This document shows, one piece after another, positions 9,060 to 18,576 of a stretch of DNA of 64,000 nt. This stretch comes from Psychromonas sp. SA13A (GTDB lineage Bacteria > Pseudomonadota > Gammaproteobacteria > Enterobacterales > Psychromonadaceae). The position numbers and the translations under genes were made by a program. Location: assembly GCF_011378715.1 (NCBI RefSeq), contig NZ_WTKU01000007.1, forward strand, positions 1-64,000. Reading direction: 5' to 3'. The notes under the pieces are model-generated. The model was not told the DNA's origin, did not search any database, and was given only the letters and a program-made list of their open reading frames with translations. Every line of letters starts with the position of its first letter. The stretch's first letter is position 1.

Positions 9060-9920
9060 ATGAAAAAATTTGGATTTATAGGCTTAGGTATTATGGGTAA
9101 TGCAATGGCATTAAACTTAGTTAAAGCAGGATTAGATGTAACGGTTTGGAATCGAAATAGTGATAAATGTGATGAGCTAGTTGCACTTGGTGCTCATCAA
9201 GGAAAATCACCAAAGCAAGTTGCTGAAACATGCGATATTACTTTTACTATCGTTTCTGACCCTGCCGCTGCGTTAGCTATTTGCGATGGACCTGATGGTG
9301 TATTAGCAGGCATTGGAGAAGGTCGCAGTTACATTGATATGTCTACTGTTGACGATGCGACTTCACAAACTATTTCAGCAGCAATCATAAAAGCGGGAGG
9401 GCGCTTTTTAGAAGCACCTGTTTCTGGGACGAAAAAGCCAGCGGAAGATGGCACCTTAATTATTTTAGCTGCAGGTGACAAGTCTCTTTATGATGATGCT
9501 TTACCTGCCTTTGAAATAATGGGGAAAATGTCGCCTTACCTCGGTGAGATTGGTCAGGGTGCTAAAATGAAACTTGTCGTTAATATGATTATGGGGGGGA
9601 TGTTAAGTATTTTCAGTGAAGGAATGTCACTTGGCCTTAAAGCAAACCTTGATGGTCAACAGTTGTTAGATATTATTGATGCAGGTGCAATGGCAAACCC
9701 TATGTTTAAAGTGAAAGGACCCATGTTGTTAGATGAAAATTACACAACAAGCTTCCCACTTAAACATATGCAAAAAGATATGAGGTTAGCTGTCGACTTA
9801 GGTGATAAATTAAATTTAACGTTGCCTACAGCAGCGATTACAAACGAATCTTATAAACAGGCCCGCAAAGCCGGTTATGCAGAAGAAGATATAGCTGCGA
9901 TTTATAAAACAGTGAAATAA
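9060..9920 (+). CDS. 3-hydroxyisobutyrate dehydrogenase / tartronate-semialdehyde reductase family protein
   Basis: NAD(P)-dependent beta-hydroxyacid dehydrogenase of 286 residues. The Rossmann motif FGFIGLGIMGNAM occupies residues 4-16. Further signatures are FLEAPVSGTKKPAEDGTL and the catalytic lysine Lys171 within GQGAKMKLVVNM. The second half is the all-helical domain of the family. Relatives reduce tartronate semialdehyde, glyoxylate or succinic semialdehyde; the exact substrate is not evident. It follows the GH43 gene by 72 bases and may share its transcript. Start at 9060 (not the TTG at 9057) with AAGGAAAG upstream. Confidence 0.88.
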   Translation: MKKFGFIGLGIMGNAMALNLVKAGLDVTVWNRNSDKCDELVALGAHQGKSPKQVAETCDITFTIVSDPAAALAICDGPDGVLAGIGEGRSYIDMSTVDDATSQTISAAIIKAGGRFLEAPVSGTKKPAEDGTLIILAAGDKSLYDDALPAFEIMGKMSPYLGEIGQGAKMKLVVNMIMGGMLSIFSEGMSLGLKANLDGQQLLDIIDAGAMANPMFKVKGPMLLDENYTTSFPLKHMQKDMRLAVDLGDKLNLTLPTAAITNESYKQARKAGYAEEDIAAIYKTVK

Positions 9921-9969
9921 AGTTTAATCATTAAATTATATCGATTATATATTCTTGTCTTGGAACATT

Positions 9970-10535
9970 ATGAGTTTAGCTATGTTATTCGTACCATTAA
10001 TCGCATGGCCTTTATTTAAGCTAGCACCACCTTGCATATTTTTGTTTTCGTTGCGATTGCAGTAGCAGGGTTGATGTTATTGTCTATCAGTAATGGCTGC
10101 CAATAATCAAGCAGTCAAATCTGGTTTATTTGCTCCGCTCTTGTACTCGCAGTATATTTTAATTTTAACAGTCTTTATGCACAATGCATTTCGCCGTTTT
10201 CTTTTAACTGATATTCAGTTAATCGTAACGGGATCATCGAGGTTTTTATTTCAGCTTATATGGAGCTTTACTTCGAACTGTCGGTGTTGATATTTGGCTA
10301 TAGCTTGGAATGAGTCTATTAATCGCGACAAGTTTACATTACCTAATACAAGCCATCCGCCATTGGAAATTAAATATGTCGTAACGGCAAATGCTTCCAT
10401 TATTATTGTATTAGAACCTATTTGGAGGGGCAAACTGAGTATTTGATAGAACGAAAAACTGATACATTCAATAAAAATATTGTTTTGTTTACTGATTTTT
10501 TTCGTTATTAATTTGACGTCGAGGTGCATCAACAG
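9970..10535 (+). pseudogene. Decayed DMT/EamA-family transporter
   Basis: No intact frame exists, but translating the plus strand across stops and frameshifts gives pieces in the correct order for an EamA permease. They are HIFVFVAIAVAGLMLLSISNG, then QIWFICSALVLAVYFNF, then LLIATSLHYLIQAI, then VVTANASIIIVLEPIW. The last matches the conserved ASLI..LEP segment before the final helices. At least two in-frame stops and one frameshift interrupt it. An intact EamA gene occurs at 51917, but the two do not look like recent copies. Assigned by pattern only, so moderate confidence. Confidence 0.6.
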
Positions 10536-10662
10536 GCTCTTTAATAATAATAAGTAAAAACATCATTGTTGGCAACCGGTGAGCAATCGCATGAAATACG
10601 TTATCAATTACTAAGTAATAATTTATACGAATACAGTCCCTAATTTGTATAAAGATTTACAC

Positions 10663-10700
10663 AAAAAATCCCTCAACCTTAAAAGAATTGAGGGATTTTT
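10663..10700 (-). terminator. Intrinsic terminator of the SMP-30-like gene
   Basis: Inverted repeat AAAAATCCCTCAA and TTGAGGGATTTTT flanking a 11-nt loop, six bases past the stop of the minus-strand gene, with T-runs on both strands. Confidence 0.85.
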
Positions 10701-10705
10701 ATCTT

Positions 10706-11602
10706 TTAGTTCGCTGATGGTTTGTAAGTATTTAGCTTAAAAGGAAGTGCACCTTTTTTACTAATATCTAATAGCAATACGCTACCCGCAAGAGGTTCTT
10801 TTTCTAAACTTTCTTTATTTAAGCCCTGTGCAGCACTTGTGACAATTAATTGATTAAGGTTTATTCCACCAAATGCAATCATCGTCGGTTGGCTAATAGG
10901 TAAATATATTTCATCAATTTTTTCTCCTTCAGGAGAAATAACACAAATTTTACCCGTGCCATACATTGCAATCCAATAGTTACCTTCAGCGTCTACAGCG
11001 GCACCATCAGGGTATTCATCTTCTTGGGTAAATTTATAAAAAAGTTGTGCTTTTCCTAGCTTTTTTGTTGTTGAATTATAAGGGTACTTTAAAATTTTTT
11101 GTTTCGGCGTATCAGTAATATATAACCATTTACCATCGGGAGAGAATGCTTGTCCATTTATAATTGTATAGCCTTCCATTATCGTTTCGCAGATAACACT
11201 ATTTTTAGTAATGTCAAAATAATACAAGTTTCCAGTCGCAGTCGTTGCATCTCCAATTGTTCCAGCGAGTAGATTCCCATCCGGAGTCGGTACGCCATCA
11301 TTAAACCTTTGCGTAGGTTGATCACTTTCAGGGTCCATTATAAATTGAACAGCAGAGGAGAAATTTTCAAGAAGAAATAGACCAGATGATGCAGTCAAAA
11401 TAATCTGATTCGTTTTGGTAAAAGCAAAACAAGCAGGGTTGAAATCGAATATGCGTGAGAATAATTTTTTATTTAAAGTGTCATAGCGATAAAGTGCTTT
11501 ACCTAAAATATCGACCCAATACCATGATTCCTCTTGTTCATTCCAACGAGGACATTCCCCTAATTGCATCTCTAATTGTGCAAGTGTTTTTATGGTTGAC
11601 AT
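10706..11602 (-). CDS. SMP-30/gluconolactonase/LRE family sugar lactonase
   Basis: Predicted metal-dependent lactonase of 298 residues with a six-bladed propeller. Metal ligands expected for the family are visible: Glu16 in LGECPRWN, the asparagine of RFNDGVPTPDG and the aspartate of YPDGAAVDAEGN. Relatives open gluconolactone, xylonolactone or arabinonolactone rings. Here the surrounding genes favour a pentose lactone, but no xylose dehydrogenase or xylonate dehydratase is nearby, so an oxidative pentose route is not supported. The start at 11602 is preferred to 11683 because the family begins here and AGAGAG lies upstream. It ends at a strong terminator. Confidence 0.85.
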   Translation of the reverse strand: MSTIKTLAQLEMQLGECPRWNEQEESWYWVDILGKALYRYDTLNKKLFSRIFDFNPACFAFTKTNQIILTASSGLFLLENFSSAVQFIMDPESDQPTQRFNDGVPTPDGNLLAGTIGDATTATGNLYYFDITKNSVICETIMEGYTIINGQAFSPDGKWLYITDTPKQKILKYPYNSTTKKLGKAQLFYKFTQEDEYPDGAAVDAEGNYWIAMYGTGKICVISPEGEKIDEIYLPISQPTMIAFGGINLNQLIVTSAAQGLNKESLEKEPLAGSVLLLDISKKGALPFKLNTYKPSAN

Positions 11603-11914
11603 ATTAATTGGCTCTCTTGAATCATGTTCGTTATATTTTTTAGTATAGTGGAACGTAGTTTTATTATTCAGGGTGATAATCAATCTGTTATTAATACTTT
11701 ATTAAGGCTACCTGTTTTATAATGATATAAGTCGCTGTCGGTTTGTGTAAAAAGTATTCTTTATATTGGATTTTTTAACAGTACTTATTTCAGAGCTTGC
11801 CGTGATTGTTATACTATTTGGCTAAACTCTTTCAACTACTCGTTTTAAATTTATATTTAGGTCTGCATTTAAAGTGTCCTATTGAGTTTTGTTTAAAAGT
11901 AATGATATATACCA
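11603..11914. other. Intergenic stretch between MATE and lactonase genes
   Basis: About 310 AT-rich bases, holding the promoter for the lactonase-like gene and the terminator of the MATE gene. No gene or repeat seen. Confidence 0.4.
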
Positions 11915-11922
11915 TTACTTTT
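11895..11922 (-). terminator. Hairpin at the end of the MATE gene
   Basis: Perfect inverted repeat AAAAGTAATG (11895-11904) and CATTACTTTT (11913-11922) overlapping the stop codon of the minus-strand MATE gene. The downstream T-run is short, so termination strength is uncertain. Confidence 0.55.
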
Positions 11923-13264
11923 GTATCAATGAAAAACGTACCCACGTTTTTGAACGCCAGCGTTTAAACATCACAATGCCTCGAATCCATTCATCCATTC
12001 CGATAGCTAAACATGCGCCTAAAACACCATATCCCCAATATATGCCGAGCATATAACTTGAAAGAACTGCGATACCCCACATACTCAGGATCCCTATTTG
12101 AACTGGAAACTTAATGTCACCAGCCCCTTTGAGCGCAGAGATGAAGATTAGATTAAATACACGACCTGATTCAATGAAAATTGATGCAGCTATCAGTATT
12201 GCGACGAGTGCAACAATTTCTTTGTCTTGTGTAAATAAATCTATAATCGGATATCTAAAAGTAAAGATTAATAATATTGCTGAAGTAGATACAATTAAAC
12301 CTACTAAAAAATATTTTTGTACTCGTATTAAAATATCATCGTGCCAGCCTTTACCAATAAAATAGCTTGTTTGTATTTGTGCTGCTTGTCCTAATGCGAG
12401 AGAAAAGGCAAATGATAGTCGCGTAATGTTTTGCATATAAGTTAAAGCGGCTAAGGATGATGTTCCCATTTGAACGACAAAATATACAATCGTCATTTGA
12501 GCCATATTGTAAGAAAGTATCTCACCAGCATTCATTGCTCCAATCTTTATTATTCTTTGGAAGATTGCATTAGGAATGTTTCTAAAGTCTTTAAATGGTA
12601 GCTCAATATCTTTGGAACGAATTAATTGGCACATTAGAAGGGTTGCGACAATCTGGCTTGAGACTGTCGCAATGGCCACACCGGCTACGCCATATACAGG
12701 CAATCCAAAAGGTTGATATAGTGCAATATAATTACCTACAATATTAACAATACCTGCGACAAGATTGATAAACATAGGTGATCTAGAATATCCGTGACTT
12801 CGCAATATCGTTGTCAATACGATACCAATGGTTATGTTGAAAGTGAATGAACCACTAATGATCAGGTAATCATAGCCAAATTGAGCTACTTGATCCTCTA
12901 AGCCAAAAAGTGAAATAAACGATTTAGCGCCTAAAAATACAGTAATGCTAAGCGCTCCTCCAACAACAACTGCTAACAAAATACTGGCAACACCTACTTG
13001 AGCGGATTCTAATGTACGTGATGCTCCATTGTATTGTGCTATAAGAATGCCTGTACCACTGCTGACCATCATAGAAATTATGATTAGAAAAAACGAAATT
13101 TGGGCTATAACGCCAACTGCTGAAACAGCAAGATCAGAGTAGCCACTGAGCATGAAAACATCGGTAGTATTCAGTGCTGTGCGTAATAACACTTCTATAA
13201 AAATGGGCCAAGTTAACGCTACAATATTCATGCGTTTATTGAGTGTTGAAGATGAACTAAGCAT
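11915..13264 (-). CDS. MATE-family multidrug/cation exporter
   Basis: Inner-membrane antiporter of 449 residues with about twelve transmembrane helices in two homologous halves. Diagnostic features are the early WPIFIEVLLRTALNTTDVFM segment, SAVGVIAQISFF in helix 2 and a matching second-half start AMNAGEILSYN. Members use sodium or proton gradients to export drugs or metabolites; the substrate here is unknown. It sits alone on the minus strand between the lactonase and the xylanase genes. AAGG precedes the start by about six bases. Confidence 0.88.
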   Translation of the reverse strand: MLSSSSTLNKRMNIVALTWPIFIEVLLRTALNTTDVFMLSGYSDLAVSAVGVIAQISFFLIIISMMVSSGTGILIAQYNGASRTLESAQVGVASILLAVVVGGALSITVFLGAKSFISLFGLEDQVAQFGYDYLIISGSFTFNITIGIVLTTILRSHGYSRSPMFINLVAGIVNIVGNYIALYQPFGLPVYGVAGVAIATVSSQIVATLLMCQLIRSKDIELPFKDFRNIPNAIFQRIIKIGAMNAGEILSYNMAQMTIVYFVVQMGTSSLAALTYMQNITRLSFAFSLALGQAAQIQTSYFIGKGWHDDILIRVQKYFLVGLIVSTSAILLIFTFRYPIIDLFTQDKEIVALVAILIAASIFIESGRVFNLIFISALKGAGDIKFPVQIGILSMWGIAVLSSYMLGIYWGYGVLGACLAIGMDEWIRGIVMFKRWRSKTWVRFSLIQK

Positions 13265-13634
13265 AAAAACCTTGATTGAGTTTTAATTGAGTAGGGTAGT
13301 TGCTGGCATAGGCTTATGAAGAAGCCACTATTGCTCAGAAAAGAATATATAGCTCATTATGCTATATTATCTCTTTGACCTAAAATAGTACGAAATATGG
13401 TTTATGAATTGTTATTTTTGTAACTTACTTCTGCTTATATGAAATGGTCTTCGTATAGTGTCCTTAATGACTGATTTTTATGAACATTTTACTGTATTTT
13501 TTATTTTTTGATCTGGCTAAACAAATATTCAATGTTTTGATTCTTCATAATTAACAATATATACATTGTATTAGGAGTCTAGGTTATTCAGTGATAAAAA
13601 TGGTTATATTTGTGAGTAACAAATAAGCCATTGA

Positions 13635-13663
13635 TAAAGCTACCTCCTGAGAAGGTAGCTTTA
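13635..13663. terminator. Hairpin downstream of the GH10 gene
   Basis: Inverted repeat TAAAGCTACC (13635-13644) and GGTAGCTTTA (13654-13663), about 60 bases beyond the xylanase stop. Stable stem, little T-run; it may be a second terminator or an RNA 3' end. Confidence 0.5.
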
Positions 13664-13673
13664 TAACTAGATT

Positions 13674-13705
13674 AAAAACCAATGCTATTAAAAACAATAT
13701 TGGTT
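13674..13705 (-). terminator. Candidate terminator of the GH10 xylanase gene
   Basis: Inverted repeat AACCAAT (13677-13683) and ATTGGTT (13699-13705), followed on the minus strand by a T-run. It lies 16 bases past the stop. Confidence 0.55.
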
Positions 13706-13720
13706 ACAGATGACTTAACT

Positions 13721-15463
13721 TTATTGAACTAATGTTAAGTCATCTATGTAGTAAGTAGAACCTTCATGAGGGAAAGCAAATACAATATTAATATTGCCTG
13801 TTAGTGCTTTTGTTACCTCCGTTAATGAGCTGTCTACTGAAGTGTCTAAATCTTCTACATTACCATCGGATAAGTTAAATATATAAGTTTGAAAAGCAGT
13901 TGATTCAGTCGTATCGGCTTTAGCATTATCCATCACACCTAAGTGTGCCTCTGTCGCATCTGCCCAAGTACCATTATACTGAATAAGAGGGACTGAATCA
14001 GGTAAATCGCCTGATAACGCGAGTAACTGTATTCTTTTATTTGCAATATCAGCTTCGCCTTCGGCAGTATAATAAACTTTAAATGTAACCGCAGAGTAAT
14101 CTGCTAATGTTTTTCCTGTAGGAATATTTACTGGTATTGCTACGCCGGCAGCATATCCTTTATCATCTGAAACAATTGTTACTTTTAATGCTTCTTTTGC
14201 AGCATCACTTGGATCTACAGATACAACAGCAGAGCCTGAAGGGTTGCCTACCAATGTATAAGCAGTAGTATCATTTTCAAAATCAACAACAATATTATTG
14301 GTATTAGAATCAGTATCGGTTTTAGCATTTAATGCTTCAGCAAAACCTTTTAACGCAGGTTTTTGGTTTAGGTCAGCATCAAACATTAATGGCCAGTCAA
14401 TATTGCCGTAAAGGCTGATAATCCAACTGTCTGGATCAGATATACCCCATACCGTAATACCACCACGCTGTGCAGCAGGAACGACGTCTAAATAAGCTGC
14501 GACGATTGATTTGTAGCGTTGTTTTTGCGTCTCAGCAATTGCTGCTGTTAATGAAGTTGCATTCGCATCTTTATTCATACGAACGTCTAGTTCAGTGATC
14601 TTAACCTGTAGACCCGTATTCGCGGCTTTTTTTAATGCAGCAGTAATATTTTCGATGGTTGGGAAGGTATCTGTTACATGCATTTGGAAGCCAATACCAT
14701 CAATGAGATTGTCTTCTTGTAGTCCATCGATCATGGTAAGCGCAGCGGTAAGCTTCGTATCATTCATCTCAAGATTGTAATCGTTGTAGTAAAGCTTCGC
14801 GGCAGAGTCTGATGTATCTGCTGCACGTGCAGTTGTATAGGCAATATTAATGTAATCTTCACCTATTTTCTCAGCCCAAGATATGCCGCCAAAAGTCTCG
14901 TTACTACCGCGATATGATCCATCTTTATCATTGAAAGCTTCATTGACTACATCCCAACTAGCAATATTTTTTCCTGCAAAGTGCTGCACAACCTCGGTGA
15001 TGTGTGTGTTCATCACGTCAGTACAATCTGCTACATCGGTACAATCTTTCATCCAAGCTGGAGATTGGCTATGCCACACAAGAGTGTGCGCATGTACGGC
15101 CATACCATTATCATCAGCATAATCTACCAATGCATCCGCTTTATCAAAAGTAAAATCACCTTCATTACGCTGTAGACCTTCTGGTTTCATGATGTTTTCG
15201 GCGGTGACCTGATTAAAGTGCTGTATTACAATCGCACTAATATTAGTATCTGTGATATTGGATTCAGATACTGCTGCACCGATTGGAAAACCGTCTCCAA
15301 TTCTACTTGCAATTTCAGATAGGTTGCTTATCGCTGAGGTTTCAATCTCTGTTTGATTGTCTGTTTGAGCATTTTTTTGATCATCACTTAATTCGCCGGA
15401 AAGGCAACCTGTTAATGTTATTGTTGTGCCGAGCACTAATATTATATTTTTAACGTTATTCAT
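13721..15463 (-). CDS. GH10 endo-1,4-beta-xylanase lipoprotein with C-terminal beta-sandwich domain
   Basis: Surface xylanase of 580 residues that cuts the xylan backbone. The N-terminus is a lipoprotein signal with lipobox LTGC (Cys20); the residue after Cys is not Asp, which favours outer-membrane sorting. The GH10 barrel spans about 45-375, with HTLVWHSQSPAW, acid/base Glu175 in WDVVNEAFND and nucleophile Glu291 in KITELDVRM. Residues from about 389 form a separate domain (NNIVVDFEND to STYYIDDLTLVQ) that reads like a carbohydrate-binding jelly roll but matches no CBM family I can name. The start at 15463 has AGAGG upstream; a frame from 15508 lacks one. A distant paralogue is at 44915. 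Confidence 0.93.
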   Translation of the reverse strand: MNNVKNIILVLGTTITLTGCLSGELSDDQKNAQTDNQTEIETSAISNLSEIASRIGDGFPIGAAVSESNITDTNISAIVIQHFNQVTAENIMKPEGLQRNEGDFTFDKADALVDYADDNGMAVHAHTLVWHSQSPAWMKDCTDVADCTDVMNTHITEVVQHFAGKNIASWDVVNEAFNDKDGSYRGSNETFGGISWAEKIGEDYINIAYTTARAADTSDSAAKLYYNDYNLEMNDTKLTAALTMIDGLQEDNLIDGIGFQMHVTDTFPTIENITAALKKAANTGLQVKITELDVRMNKDANATSLTAAIAETQKQRYKSIVAAYLDVVPAAQRGGITVWGISDPDSWIISLYGNIDWPLMFDADLNQKPALKGFAEALNAKTDTDSNTNNIVVDFENDTTAYTLVGNPSGSAVVSVDPSDAAKEALKVTIVSDDKGYAAGVAIPVNIPTGKTLADYSAVTFKVYYTAEGEADIANKRIQLLALSGDLPDSVPLIQYNGTWADATEAHLGVMDNAKADTTESTAFQTYIFNLSDGNVEDLDTSVDSSLTEVTKALTGNINIVFAFPHEGSTYYIDDLTLVQ

Positions 15464-16626
15464 TGTTAACCTCTTGTAATTATTGAGTATAGATGAGCTT
15501 GATTTCATTTATCTCAAATTAATGGCTGAACAGTGTCGAGGTATTTTTAATCGGAAACAGTATAAAATATGGTTAATTTGTTGTTGTTTTTTCCCCAATG
15601 TTTGATTGTGTGAATTGACACACGTATTTGCTTTGGCCCATATATAAATATCTTATCATTAAATAATATGGTCATTAATATATCTATTTTACCTCTTCCA
15701 GGAAGTAATGATGGTTATGCTCTTTATGCGGTTATTATTACACAGGTAATTAAGCCATTATTGTTGCAAAAGAAAAATGTTTAAATTTTCACTTGTTACG
15801 CTATAACCCGATGCACTCAAATACTTCATGTTCTGTATGCTGTGATCCTGATCATGAATAGATCATTAGGTGTCAAGCCGATGATTGACGAGTAGCATGC
15901 CCTAGATAAACAGGCTGCCTAACATATAATTATTTATTTATTCTTGATGATAAAACTTCAATATTTTTGTGATGTAGAGCACGTTAAACAAATAGGTGAG
16001 TTTTCATATCAAATTTCATAATTGAATGAATCTACTAAAAAGCCAAATATTATCCTGAACTATATGCACAATTAATTAAACTGGAAAATCATAGGCATGA
16101 CGGGATTATTTAAAAAAGTAGGTAGAATCAATGACGAAGAAAAAGACTCAATTCGTCCTCTTTTATTTGAACGCCACAGTGCAGAATACCTTGGCAAGAA
16201 GATCCTTGCTGATTACTGCGGTCATGATGATTTACTCAAAGATATTGTTGATGATGAACCAATAGCAGTGAAATAATCAGTTTCCTAAGGGAATAAGGAA
16301 AATGTTGTGTTGATAAGTAATTATTATTTAAAACATTATTCCAAACTAGTGGTTATTAACCTTTTTCATTCAAATTTTGTTCAATCAAAAGCATTCTGAG
16401 CAAGGCCTTCGATTGAAAACAATGATGTTACCAGCAAGATTGATTAGGTACTTGACTAGGTTACTATTAGTTCCAATCTGAGTATGTTCGATGAGAGACC
16501 TGATCGTTTTTTTAATTTAATACCAGTATTCGTTTATTATCAGATAGTTAGCGAATATTGTGTTTGCATGTTATCTATTAAACAACCAGTTCAGTGATAC
16601 TGGTATAAGTATAATCGAGACTAATT
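15464..16626. other. Long divergent intergenic region with one small open frame
   Basis: About 1.16 kb between the divergent GH10 and GH43 genes, so both promoters lie here. Apart from the small open frame at 16097-16276 nothing coding is recognised, and no clear repeat was found. Confidence 0.45.
16097..16276 (+). CDS. Small unrecognised ORF or gene remnant (59 aa)
   Basis: Encodes 59 residues beginning MTGLFKKVGRINDEEKDSIR, a soluble charged sequence that reads like real protein rather than random AT-rich translation. The ribosome site is poor (AGG only two bases before the ATG). The adjacent upstream sequence in another frame also reads protein-like (KAKYYPELYAQLIKLENHRH), so this may be the 3' remnant of a larger gene broken by a frameshift. 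I cannot assign a family. Confidence 0.3.
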   Translation: MTGLFKKVGRINDEEKDSIRPLLFERHSAEYLGKKILADYCGHDDLLKDIVDDEPIAVK

Positions 16627-18237
16627 ATGACGCATAATATTTTAAATCCAATATTAAAAGGCTTCAATCCTGATCCATCTATTATTCGTGTCGGGGATGA
16701 CTACTACATTGCAACTTCAACTTTTGAGTGGTTTCCTGGTATTCAGATTCATCATTCAAAGGATCTTGTTAATTGGCGACTAATTAGTCATGCCTTAACT
16801 AGAACATCTCAACTTGATATGAAAGGGATGGACAATTCTGAAGGCGTTTATGCTCCAGCACTTACATACTCTGATGGGAAATTTTGGCTGTGCTTTTCTA
16901 ATGTGCATGCTTGTAGAGGCGGGAACTGGATGGCAACACCGAGCTTTGTCATCACAGCGGAGAATGTAGAAGGCCCATGGAGTGATCCGGTTTCAATTGG
17001 TAATTATGGGTTTGATCCTTCTTTATTCCATGATGAAGATGGCAAAAAATATATGTTGAACATGGTCTGGGATGGCAGAGCAAATAGAAACTTCTTCGGG
17101 GGGATCGTATTGCAAGAGTTTGACCCCATTGCTGGCAAACTGGTTGGTAATGCACATAAGATTTTTGAAGGAACGGTATTAGGCTGCACCGAAGGGCCAC
17201 AAATGCTGAAAAAAGATGGTTTTTACTACTTGATAACTGCAGAAGGTGGAACAGCACAGGACCACGCGGTTACTGTTTGCCGTTCTAAAAATATCTTGGG
17301 TCCCTATCAAGTTCACCCTGACAACCCTATTTTAACCAGTCGTTTTCAGGAAGAAGCCGAGCTTTCTCGTGCGGGTCACGGTTTCCTTGTCGAAACACAA
17401 AAGGGCGAATGGTATCTAAGTCACCTGTGTGGTCGTCAAATTCGTAATCCTGAAGGTTACCAATTTATGCCTAAATATAACGATGGATTTTCCATTTTAG
17501 GGCGTGAAACTGCACTACAAAAAGCACATTGGCAAGACGGTTGGCCATATGTCACCTCAGGAAAAACCCCCGTTGTTGAGGTGGATGCACCAGATCTGGC
17601 TTTATGCCCATGGCCAACCGTCGCTGCACGTGATGATTTTGACAGCAATATACTGCGCCTTGATTATCAAACACTGCGTGAACCTATAAATGAAGAGTGG
17701 GTTTCATTAACTGAGCGTCCAGGTTACCTGCGCTTAAAAGGGCGTCACTATCTTTCTTCGCGTTACGAGCAAAGTATGATTGCACGTCGCTTTCAGTCTC
17801 ATCATGCGAGTGCCGAAACTAAAATGGAGTTTAGTCCAAATACACCTTATCAAATGGCGGGGTTATGTGCGTATTACGCTAGAAATGGACACTATTTTCT
17901 CAAGATGACCGCAACAGATGAAGGCAAGCGTGTTCTGCAAGTGGTGGGTAACATTAATGAAAACTACGGGGAATATTCAGGAGAGGTCGCCATTGGTGAT
18001 GTCAGCGCTGTATATATGCGCTTAGTACTTGATAAACAATGGTATAAATTCAGTTACTCTCTCGATGGAGAAACTTGGCAGACCATTGGTCCTGCATTAA
18101 ATAGTACACCTTTATCTGATGAAGGTGGCCCTGATATTTTCCGCTTTACAGGTAGTTTTGTGGCGTTATTTGCTGCAGATATTACCGGACTGAAAGCATC
18201 TGCTGATTTCGACTATCTTGAATACTTAGAGTCTTAA
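16627..18237 (+). CDS. GH43 beta-xylosidase / alpha-L-arabinofuranosidase (second copy)
   Basis: Cytoplasmic GH43 enzyme of 536 residues, closely similar in plan to the product at 7374. Catalytic residues are Asp16 in ILKGFNPDPS, Asp130 in GFDPSLF and Glu189 in CTEGPQML. The C-terminal beta-sandwich starts near residue 335. It differs from the first copy around the active-site rim (SEGVYAPALTYSD against SGGIWAPALSYSD, and an inserted ACRGGNWMATPS), suggesting different side-chain specificity. No signal peptide. Strong terminator 42 bases downstream. Only a weak GAG precedes the ATG. Confidence 0.92.
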   Translation: MTHNILNPILKGFNPDPSIIRVGDDYYIATSTFEWFPGIQIHHSKDLVNWRLISHALTRTSQLDMKGMDNSEGVYAPALTYSDGKFWLCFSNVHACRGGNWMATPSFVITAENVEGPWSDPVSIGNYGFDPSLFHDEDGKKYMLNMVWDGRANRNFFGGIVLQEFDPIAGKLVGNAHKIFEGTVLGCTEGPQMLKKDGFYYLITAEGGTAQDHAVTVCRSKNILGPYQVHPDNPILTSRFQEEAELSRAGHGFLVETQKGEWYLSHLCGRQIRNPEGYQFMPKYNDGFSILGRETALQKAHWQDGWPYVTSGKTPVVEVDAPDLALCPWPTVAARDDFDSNILRLDYQTLREPINEEWVSLTERPGYLRLKGRHYLSSRYEQSMIARRFQSHHASAETKMEFSPNTPYQMAGLCAYYARNGHYFLKMTATDEGKRVLQVVGNINENYGEYSGEVAIGDVSAVYMRLVLDKQWYKFSYSLDGETWQTIGPALNSTPLSDEGGPDIFRFTGSFVALFAADITGLKASADFDYLEYLES

Positions 18238-18576
18238 CGCCATCAACCTCATTTTTAAATAGAGGCGTAAATTTTCAATAAGGGGGGATAATAAGAATGT
18301 TTATTTTCCCCCCTTTTTTACGAGTCAATCTAAATCAAAGAGACTAAATAATATAATAGTAGTAAAAATCATAGGAATTTTAATCTTTCTTACCCTTTGG
18401 TTTATTTCTTTACCGTAATTTCAACCCAATCAAGCTAGCTTCGTCGATAAATTCAAATATAAGTCACAGAAACTAAAAAACATAAAAGAAGTGAAAGTTA
18501 TCGGAAATTTAACCTTAGCTAGCCTTGGATATACTCCGTTATAAATCAATTTCAATAACTTTATGAGTAAAATGCA
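18238..18576. other. Intergenic stretch between the two GH43 genes
   Basis: About 340 bases containing the terminator at 18280-18319 and the promoter of the next GH43 gene. Two segments repeat loosely (AAGTCACAGAAACTAAA-like and CAAAGAGACTAAATAA), too imperfect to call a repeat. Confidence 0.4.
18280..18319 (+). terminator. Strong intrinsic terminator after GH43
   Basis: Fifteen-base stem AAGGGGGGATAATAA (18280-18294) with TTATTTTCCCCCCTT (18301-18315), one mismatch, 6-nt loop, then a T-run. Confidence 0.92.

Larger units (their letters stand above)
13265..13720. other. Intergenic stretch between xylanase and MATE genes
   Basis: About 455 bases that hold the promoter of the MATE gene and two hairpins behind the xylanase gene. 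No coding sequence recognised. Confidence 0.4.

Noticed and set aside
10251-10532. Open frame of 93 codons on the minus strand
   Set aside because: It runs antisense to the decayed EamA transporter fragments, which fit the plus strand much better.
13721-15463. Recent duplication between the two GH10 genes
   Set aside because: The catalytic motifs match, but the barrels and C-terminal domains differ strongly, so they are distant paralogues with separate histories.
18340-18540. Tandem repeat before the short GH43 gene
   Set aside because: Two segments look alike but differ at too many positions to call a repeat by eye.
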